A stretch of 29,495 bases of DNA from Prevotella merdae (GTDB lineage Bacteria; Bacteroidota; Bacteroidia; Bacteroidales; Bacteroidaceae). The stretch's first letter is position 1. Each line of letters begins with the position of its first letter. The position numbers and the translations under genes are program-made. Shown piece after piece: positions 7,814-13,357 of this stretch. The stretch is taken from assembly GCF_900290275.1 (NCBI RefSeq), contig NZ_LT985323.1:348431-377925 (forward strand). Direction: 5' to 3'. The notes under the pieces are model-generated. The model saw nothing but the letters and a program-made list of their open reading frames with translations. It did not search any database and was not told where the DNA came from.

Positions 7814-8719
7814 AACCTCTTTTTTCATACTCTGTTGTCTACGGTATTCGGTAGGCGACACACCGAGATAGTTCTTAGTGAACTTACCAAAGAACGACAG
7901 GTTGGGGAAACCTAACCTGTCGGCTATCTCCTTAATAGACAGGTTGGAGTGCTTAAGATAGCGTTCAATAGCCTTAACCGTATACTCATGAATCCACTCA
8001 AGAGCAGTCTTGCCGCTGACCGACTTGGATATAAACGACAGATACTTGGGTGTAATGCACAATTCCTCTGCATACTTCTTGACCGAGCATGTCCTGCCCT
8101 CGTTCTTGGCAAGCAAATCAATGAACTTATGGAATAGCAAATTGGCCTGCTTCATAGTGCCACCGTCTCTGGTGTAATTGACATGTGGAGCAATAATAGC
8201 GCACAATTCGAACACGGCACATGTGAAGATGCTGTGCATAATCTCCTTGTGGAAGTATGCGCTGGGGTGCTGCACCTTATGCTCTATTATAGAATAGTAC
8301 TTGTTGATGAGAGCCTGACGCTCCAAATCGAGATGTATAATAGGATTCTTTGCCACATACGACAGAAGGTCGAGAGCATCCTTTGTCATCGGGATGTTAT
8401 GACGGATGGCATTATAGGAGAGTCCGATGATTTTCGACTCGAAGTCGGGCGTCATCATATAGTTGTTAAGATACGAGTTGGGCAGGCAAATCACCACATC
8501 GCCCTCCTCGGCAAGCCATGTCTTGTTGTCGATATCGCCCTGTATACGTCCTTTTTTACAGTATATCATCAACACCATATCCAGCTTGACCGTACCCTCA
8601 ATAGGCTTAGCTCCAATTTTGTCAATTATCACTAAATCACCGTCAGAGTAGTCGGCTATACCCTTACCCAGGATAAAGTCGTAGTCTATATTCTGTTCTT
8701 TGTTATCGTTATTAGTCAT
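7790..8719 (-). CDS. AraC-family transcriptional regulator with an N-terminal cupin domain
   Basis: About 309 residues. The N-terminal half has a cupin-like ligand/dimer domain (MVLMIYCKKGRIQGDID...EEGDVVICLPN), and the C-terminal ~100 residues hold two helix-turn-helix motifs (VKKYAEELCITPKYLSFISKS and IKEIADRLGFPNLSFFGKFTK), ending PTEYRRQ. The frame is open further upstream to an ATG at 8783-8785, but the -7 box at 8743-8750 lies inside that extension. The start is therefore the ATG at 8719 (or the one at 8728). Cytoplasmic; target genes unknown. The stop lies inside the convergent barrel gene. Confidence 0.88.
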   Translation of the reverse strand: MTNNDNKEQNIDYDFILGKGIADYSDGDLVIIDKIGAKPIEGTVKLDMVLMIYCKKGRIQGDIDNKTWLAEEGDVVICLPNSYLNNYMMTPDFESKIIGLSYNAIRHNIPMTKDALDLLSYVAKNPIIHLDLERQALINKYYSIIEHKVQHPSAYFHKEIMHSIFTCAVFELCAIIAPHVNYTRDGGTMKQANLLFHKFIDLLAKNEGRTCSVKKYAEELCITPKYLSFISKSVSGKTALEWIHEYTVKAIERYLKHSNLSIKEIADRLGFPNLSFFGKFTKNYLGVSPTEYRRQQSMKKEVLEVHTKV

Positions 8720-8737
8720 ACACTTCATTCTTTTATG

Positions 8738-8750
8738 CTTTGCAAAGATA
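8738..8750 (-). promoter_or_regulatory. AraC-gene promoter with palindrome CTTTGCAAAG
   Basis: TATCTTTG (minus strand, 8743-8750) is a consensus -7 box. Its TTTG end is part of the perfect 10-bp palindrome CTTTGCAAAG (8738-8747). No good -33 element is seen at 19-21 nt, which would suit a promoter needing an activator or subject to autoregulation. Confidence 0.55.
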
Positions 8751-8857
8751 GTCATTATTACCTTATAGTGTATGCCACAAAACACATATTTAATGTCCTA
8801 TAATTCCGTTTTATATATTTCTAACATACTAAAGCACATATATAAGCCGTTTCGACT

Positions 8858-8880
8858 ACTAACAAATTAGTATGCACTAA
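8858..8880. repeat. ACTAA / TTAGT / ACTAA spaced repeat upstream of asd
   Basis: ACTAA (8858-8862), 4 nt, TTAGT (8867-8871), 4 nt, ACTAA (8876-8880). A further ACTAA begins at 8828, 30 bp before the first. The even spacing suggests a protein-binding array between the divergent AraC and asd genes. Confidence 0.35.
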
Positions 8881-8898
8881 TATAAAAAACACATAATA

Positions 8899-8933
8899 AT
8901 TGTCACGTTATTATAGGAAAAATTGTAACTTTG
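8899..8933 (+). promoter_or_regulatory. asd promoter
   Basis: The -7 box TAACTTTG (8926-8933), extended by GCA, is a consensus match. ATTG (8899-8902) is the nearest -33 candidate, but its 23-nt spacing is longer than usual. The leader is about 70 nt. Confidence 0.6.
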
Positions 8934-9012
8934 CAACCAAATCCATAAATACGGATAACAAAGCGATTATATTCTAACATACAACAAATAACATTTTAAA
9001 CAGATTTAAGAC

Positions 9013-10023
9013 ATGAATGTAGCTATTGTTGGTGCGAGTGGAGCTGTAGGACAGGAGTTCCTGCGCATACTTGCTGAGAGAGATTTCCCAATTGACAACC
9101 TTGTATTGTTTGGCTCAGAGCGTTCAGCCGGCAGCAAATATACCTTTAAAGGCAAGGAGTACGAAGTGAAGCTGCTCCAGCATAACGACGACTTCAAGGA
9201 TATTGACGTTGCGTTCACATCTGCTGGTGGCGGTACATCAAAGGAGTTTGCCGAGACCATCACCAAGTATGGCGCCGTAATGATAGACAACTCAAGTGCC
9301 TTCCGTATGTGCGACGATGTGCCTTTGGTAGTGCCTGAGTGCAATGCAGAGGATGCTCTTAACCGTCCACGCAACATTATTGCCAATCCTAACTGCACCA
9401 CAATTATGATGGTTGTAGTGCTTAAGCCTCTTGAGGCGCTTAGCCACATCAAGCGCATTCATATTGCCAGCTACCAGAGTGCAAGTGGTGCCGGTGCAGC
9501 AGCAATGGCCGAATTGCAGCAGGAGTACGAGGAGATTATCGAGGGTAAGCCAGTAACTGTAAAGAAGTTCCCACATCAGCTTGCCTACAACGTAATACCT
9601 CAGATTGACGTATTCACCGACAATGGCTATACTAAGGAAGAGATGAAGATGTTCAACGAGACACGCAAGATTATGCACAGCGACGTTCGTTGCTCAGCAA
9701 TGTGTGTACGTGTAAGCTCATTGCGTTCTCACTCTGAGAGTGTATGGATTGAGACCGAGAAGCCTATCTCTGTAGAAGAGGCTCAAAAGGCTATCGCTGC
9801 AGCTCCTGGTTGTACACTTAAGGACGACCCTGCAAACCTTGTTTATCCTATGCCACTTGAGACAGCTGGCAAGGATGATGTTTATGTAGGACGTGTACGC
9901 AAGGACATTGCTGACGACTGCGGTTTGACATTCTGGCTATCAGGCGACCAGATTCGCAAGGGTGCGGCTCTCAATGCTGTGCAGATAGCAGAGTATCTGT
10001 ATAAGGTTGGCAACTTGAAGTAA
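9013..10023 (+). CDS. asd: Aspartate-semialdehyde dehydrogenase
   Basis: The 336-residue cytoplasmic enzyme reduces aspartyl-4-phosphate to aspartate semialdehyde with NADPH, at the branch to lysine/diaminopimelate, threonine and methionine. It begins with the nucleotide-binding loop VGASGAVGQ (6-14). SAGGG (70-74) follows, then the active-site cysteine C128 in ANPNCTT, SASGAG (157-162), and the base H240 in LRSHSESV. Length fits the Gram-positive-type ASADH group that lacks the long proteobacterial insertions. It stands alone: its own promoter, and a large hairpin before convergent trxB. Confidence 0.96.
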   Translation: MNVAIVGASGAVGQEFLRILAERDFPIDNLVLFGSERSAGSKYTFKGKEYEVKLLQHNDDFKDIDVAFTSAGGGTSKEFAETITKYGAVMIDNSSAFRMCDDVPLVVPECNAEDALNRPRNIIANPNCTTIMMVVVLKPLEALSHIKRIHIASYQSASGAGAAAMAELQQEYEEIIEGKPVTVKKFPHQLAYNVIPQIDVFTDNGYTKEEMKMFNETRKIMHSDVRCSAMCVRVSSLRSHSESVWIETEKPISVEEAQKAIAAAPGCTLKDDPANLVYPMPLETAGKDDVYVGRVRKDIADDCGLTFWLSGDQIRKGAALNAVQIAEYLYKVGNLK

Positions 10024-10042
10024 CCAGAAGTAAATATACAAC

Positions 10043-10085
10043 TAACGCCAATTATACGCTTATCATGAGCGCATAATTGGCGTTA
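10043..10085. terminator. Large asd/trxB convergent hairpin
   Basis: Positions 10043-10055 (TAACGCCAATTAT) pair perfectly with 10073-10085 for 13 bp. After one mismatch CGCT pairs with AGCG around a 7-nt loop. It is symmetric and AT-rich on both sides, so it probably ends transcription from both genes. A near copy of the right arm, one base changed, follows at 10099-10111. Confidence 0.65.
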
Positions 10086-10148
10086 ATTGTTTAAATATAT
10101 AATTGACGTTATTGCCTTATTCATTAATAAACATGTAATTGATACCAA

Positions 10149-11090
10149 TTACATATTGCCCAAATAACGCTCTGCCTCCAATGCAGCCTTACAACCAGAA
10201 CCTGCTGCTACAATAGCCTGACGGTATGTAGGGTCGGCACAGTCGCCTGCTGCAAACACACCCTCAACATTTGTTCGGGGTGAAGCACATACAGTCTTTA
10301 TATAACCCGTTTCGTCGCACTCTACATATGGGCGGAATACCTCGGTATTAGGACGATGACCAATAGCAAGGAAGAAACCGTCTATAGGCAAGTCGTAGTG
10401 TTCCTCGTCTGCCTCGCCCTTGCGCTTAACAAGGTGAGCACCCTCAACACCATCGTCGCCATACAGACCCTCTGTATTGTGCTCGTAAAGAATCTCTATC
10501 TTATCGTTCTCCTCAACACGCTTGCGCATAACGTCTGACGCACGCAGATACGACTTGCGCACAATCATATACACCTTCTTGCACAATCCAGCAAGATATA
10601 GAGCCTCCTCGCATGCAGTGTCGCCACCACCAACTACAGCTACTGTGCGCTTGCGATAGAAGAAACCATCACATGTGGCACATGCGCTAACACCCTGTCC
10701 GTTATACTTCTTCTCGTCCTCAAGACCAAGATACTTGGCACTTGCACCAGTGGCAATAATCACGGTGTCGGCCTCAATCTCCTTACCAGTATCTGTTGTC
10801 AGTACATATGGCTTCTTCGAGAAGTCGACCTTGGCTATAGAACCTTCGCGAATGTCAGCTCCAAAACGCTCAGCCTGTTTGCGAAGGTCGAGCATCATCT
10901 GATTGCCGTCAACTCCCTCAGGATATCCAGGAAAGTTCTCAACGATAGTAGTCTGTGTAAGCTGTCCACCTGTCTGTATGCCGCAATACTCCACTGGAGC
11001 CAGATTGGCACGGCCTGCATATATGGCAGCAGTATATCCGGCAGGACCGCTACCTACGATAAGGCACTTTACGTGTTCTCTATTTTCCAT
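10149..11090 (-). CDS. trxB: Thioredoxin-disulfide reductase
   Basis: The 313-residue flavoprotein passes electrons from NADPH through FAD and a CxxC pair to thioredoxin. Visible are the FAD loop VGSGPAGYTAA (12-22), the redox motif CATC (137-140) in SACATCDGF, the NADPH loop GGGDTACEEA (154-163) and the second FAD motif GVFAAGDCAD (277-286). The usual HRRDxFRA phosphate-binding motif appears as VRKSYLRA (177-184): the histidine is lost and one arginine is lysine. It lies 33 bp downstream of gpx on the same strand with no promoter in between, so the two are probably cotranscribed. Confidence 0.95.
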   Translation of the reverse strand: MENREHVKCLIVGSGPAGYTAAIYAGRANLAPVEYCGIQTGGQLTQTTIVENFPGYPEGVDGNQMMLDLRKQAERFGADIREGSIAKVDFSKKPYVLTTDTGKEIEADTVIIATGASAKYLGLEDEKKYNGQGVSACATCDGFFYRKRTVAVVGGGDTACEEALYLAGLCKKVYMIVRKSYLRASDVMRKRVEENDKIEILYEHNTEGLYGDDGVEGAHLVKRKGEADEEHYDLPIDGFFLAIGHRPNTEVFRPYVECDETGYIKTVCASPRTNVEGVFAAGDCADPTYRQAIVAAGSGCKAALEAERYLGNM

Positions 11091-11123
11091 TATTATAGTT
11101 TGCTTATTGGTTATGTATCGGAG

Positions 11124-11672
11124 TTACAGCAACTCCTCAATCTGCTTTGCTATGTTGTCAAGGCTTTCGGTAGGCTCAAAGCGGGCAACTACCTGTCCAC
11201 GCTTGTTTGTAAGGAACTTGGTGAAGTTCCACTTAATGTCGCTTGTTTCCTTATAGTCGGGAGCATCCTTGGCAAGAATCTCCTCAAGCACTGGTGTAAG
11301 CTTGTGTGCAGGGTCGAAACCGGCAAATCCCTTTTGATCCTTAAGGAACTTAAACAGCTGATCGGCATCATCGCCGTTAACCTTAACCTTCTTAAAGCGA
11401 GGAAACTCGGTACCGAAGGTTGTCTTGCAGAACTGATGTATCGACTCGTCAGTGCCTGGGGCCTGTGAGCCAAACTGGTTGCAAGGGAAGTCGAGCACCT
11501 CAAATCCTTGAGCGTGATATTTCTCATACAACTTTTCCAGCTCCTCATACTGCGGTGTAAAGCCGCACTTAGTGGCTGTGTTTACGATGAGCAGCACTTC
11601 GTTGGCATACTCCTTAAGAGATACTTCCTTTCCCTTTCTGTCTTTAACAGAGAATTCGTATACAGTTCTCAT
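11124..11672 (-). CDS. gpx: Glutathione peroxidase family, probably thioredoxin-dependent
   Basis: The 182-residue thiol peroxidase has the peroxidatic cysteine C36 in NTATKCGFTPQY, the DFPCNQFG motif (61-68) and W148-N149 in the conserved WNFTKF. A second cysteine, C82 in IHQFCKTTFG, sits at the position of the resolving cysteine in yeast Gpx3-type enzymes. These use thioredoxin, not glutathione. Being followed directly by trxB fits that electron supply. There is cysteine, not selenocysteine, at position 36. Cytoplasmic: no signal peptide. Confidence 0.93.
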   Translation of the reverse strand: MRTVYEFSVKDRKGKEVSLKEYANEVLLIVNTATKCGFTPQYEELEKLYEKYHAQGFEVLDFPCNQFGSQAPGTDESIHQFCKTTFGTEFPRFKKVKVNGDDADQLFKFLKDQKGFAGFDPAHKLTPVLEEILAKDAPDYKETSDIKWNFTKFLTNKRGQVVARFEPTESLDNIAKQIEELL

Positions 11673-11733
11673 TTTCTTATTTATTTGTGTTTATAAGTTT
11701 TCTTGTTCTTCTTACCTTATTATATATGAGCTA

Positions 11734-11762
11734 CAAAATTAGAAAAAAATAATGAAAAACAA
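11734..11762 (-). promoter_or_regulatory. gpx-trxB promoter
   Basis: On the minus strand TAATTTTG (11734-11741) fits TAnnTTTG, and CTTG (11760-11763) lies about 18 nt upstream. The leader is about 55 nt. Confidence 0.5.
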
Positions 11763-11770
11763 GAAATGAA

Positions 11771-11784
11771 TAGGGAAAACCCTA
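11771..11784. promoter_or_regulatory. Inverted repeat TAGGG-AAAA-CCCTA
   Basis: A perfect 5-bp inverted repeat with a 4-nt centre lies between divergent gpx and the lipoprotein gene. It shares the half-site TAGGGAAA with the repeat at 7020-7043, so one regulator could see both. Confidence 0.4.
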
Positions 11785-11829
11785 CTTTATAATATGGATT
11801 TTATCTATACTCATTCAAATTTGTTTTAT

Positions 11830-11837
11830 TAAATTTG
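11830..11837 (+). promoter_or_regulatory. -7 box of the acidic lipoprotein gene
   Basis: TAAATTTG (11830-11837) followed by CA fits the extended Bacteroidetes -7 box. No clear -33 element is seen. It places the transcription start near 11844, about 60 nt before the ATG at 11904. Confidence 0.55.
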
Positions 11838-11903
11838 CAACATAAAACAAACAAGCACGTTATTATTAAAGCAAAAGTGCAACAATTTAAAACAAACAGT
11901 AAT

Positions 11904-12632
11904 ATGAAAAAGATTTATATTTACCTCACACTCTTTATGCTGGCTCTCTCGCCAGCTATGCTTACAAGTTGTGACAATGACGACCCTTGGTATGACGACT
12001 ATTACGGTTGGTACGAAGATGAGGACGACCGATACAACAAGCCTTACGACCAAGGCAGCGACCAGTTAGTAGATATGGCACAGACGCTTAACGGTATGTG
12101 GAGAGGCGAAGCAAAGAACGTTGTATACGAGGACAACGTGGCATACGAGACCAAAATATTCGTCGACTTCACCTTCACACAATACTCGCGCAACTCAAAC
12201 AATGGTGTTGGATATGAGACCGACTATGCACAGGCTTACGACAAAAACGGCAATCCGCTGTACAACCCAGACGGCTCACCTGTATACGACAATCAGACTA
12301 TGCAGTTCAAATGGTACATCGACCCTCGCACGTACAATATATATATGGAGTATGTTGAATCGGGCGCAAAGTATCTACTCGACTTCAATGGCAACACTGA
12401 CGACTCTGGTTTCATGCTTGGATGGAGCGACAAATATAACAAGGAGATATTTGATGGCGTAATGGAAGGCATCAACGTAGACGAGCGCGTATACTTCTCT
12501 TGCGACCGTGCAAACAACACACGTGCAACAAGCGACACTGCAACAACCAATACACGCAAGTTGTCGTTTGGCAAGGGCAAGGGTGTTAAGCTTGCTACAG
12601 AAGGTCTGAAGGCAGAGTTGCCCAAGAGATAA
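11904..12632 (+). CDS. Acidic putative lipoprotein of unknown function
   Basis: The 242-residue protein has a lipoprotein signal ending in the lipobox MLTSC (C23). It is followed by a very acidic, tyrosine-rich stretch (24-47, WYDDYYGWYEDEDDRY). Acidic residues just after the lipidated cysteine resemble the lipoprotein export signal that sends Bacteroidetes lipoproteins to the cell surface. The rest (about 55-205) looks beta-rich, with LNGMWRGEAK and TQYSRNSNNGVGYETDYAQAYDKNGNPLY, recalling lipocalin-like or META-type Bacteroidales proteins without a firm match. The C-terminus is basic. An upstream TTG at 11835 overlaps the -7 box and is not the start. Confidence 0.75.
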   Translation: MKKIYIYLTLFMLALSPAMLTSCDNDDPWYDDYYGWYEDEDDRYNKPYDQGSDQLVDMAQTLNGMWRGEAKNVVYEDNVAYETKIFVDFTFTQYSRNSNNGVGYETDYAQAYDKNGNPLYNPDGSPVYDNQTMQFKWYIDPRTYNIYMEYVESGAKYLLDFNGNTDDSGFMLGWSDKYNKEIFDGVMEGINVDERVYFSCDRANNTRATSDTATTNTRKLSFGKGKGVKLATEGLKAELPKR

Positions 12633-12642
12633 ATACTTATAA

Positions 12643-13223
12643 CTATACATGCTGTATATCCTCCAGCACATTGCCAACAATGTCAAGCATTTTGGCAGTG
12701 CTGGAGGATAATTGTTTGTAATACTCGGCTCTCTCCTCAGCAGTTGTTGAAGCATTGGCTTCTACTATGAGTTGCGCAAAACCAGCAACCGAGTTGAGTG
12801 GCTCGTTTATATCTGCGTTCATGTTCTGCAGCAAAGCCGTTTTCATACGGTCGGCAGCCTCAGCACGTTTGCTTGCATCCTTTAACTGGATATGCGTAAT
12901 GGCAAGTTGGTTATGGGTTTCGCGCAGACGCCGTGTTATGCGTCGGTAGAAACCAAAATAGCATTAAGCGGTGTGCGTATCTCATGACTCATATTGGCAC
13001 GTATGGCTCGTGTGGTTTCAAATCTGTTCATGTTAGGCATGAGGATATCCAGCAGAATGCAGTCGGGGTGCTCGTGTGTAAGGACGTCAAGTGCCTGCTG
13101 TCCGCTATTGGCGCTTATGACATTGAACTTTTGTTTTGCGAGCATTCCCTTAACCAGTAAGATATTTACTGGAACATCGTCCACAACGAGGACGGTATGT
13201 TGCGAATTGTCTGTTGCCATTGT
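12643..13223 (-). pseudogene. Mosaic remnant of two-component genes (truncated REC joined to HisKA pieces)
   Basis: From the ATG at 13223 the frame reads a receiver domain: VLVVDDVPVNILLVKGML, with acidic D14/D15 and phospho-acceptor D58 in CILLDILMPNM. It breaks off after residue ~74, before the conserved Thr and Lys. It runs straight into a histidine-kinase motif, ANMSHEIRTPLNAI (H79), and stops at 12936. In another frame, from about 12951 to 12643, comes FYRRITRRLRETHNQLAITH, a coiled coil, then a second HisKA-like segment, LLQNMNADINEPLNSVAGF. Here the phospho-acceptor His has become Ala, and no ATPase domain follows. Typical genes have a full REC or a full HisKA-HATPase, so at least two deletions or recombinations plus a frame change have joined fragments. 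It lies downstream of the intact hybrid sensor. Confidence 0.75.
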
Positions 13224-13249
13224 GTTATAAAAAGTTTGGTATCTGTATT

Positions 13250-13281
13250 TTTTGGTATATCTATGCAAAGATATACCAAAA
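13250..13281 (-). promoter_or_regulatory. Promoter embedded in a perfect 13-bp inverted repeat
   Basis: TTTTGGTATATCT (13250-13262) and AGATATACCAAAA (13269-13281) are perfect inverted repeats separated by 6 nt. The minus-strand -7 box TATCTTTG (13266-13273), which would serve the REC remnant, lies across the centre and right arm. This arrangement suits a dimeric repressor. Confidence 0.6.
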
Positions 13282-13357
13282 TATTATTATGATAGAAAAA
13301 AAAAGAGACAAAAAACACTTATACACAGACTATTGTTCTCCAGTTCTGTTGATTTAT

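Noticed and set aside
4936..8719. Polysaccharide utilisation locus around the GH27 gene and AraC regulator
   Set aside because: No susC/susD-like genes or further glycosidases are adjacent, and the genes between are unrelated barrel and CutC proteins.
8728..8785. Longer N-terminus of the cupin-AraC regulator
   Set aside because: The added codons span the -7 box at 8743-8750, so they would not be transcribed from that promoter.
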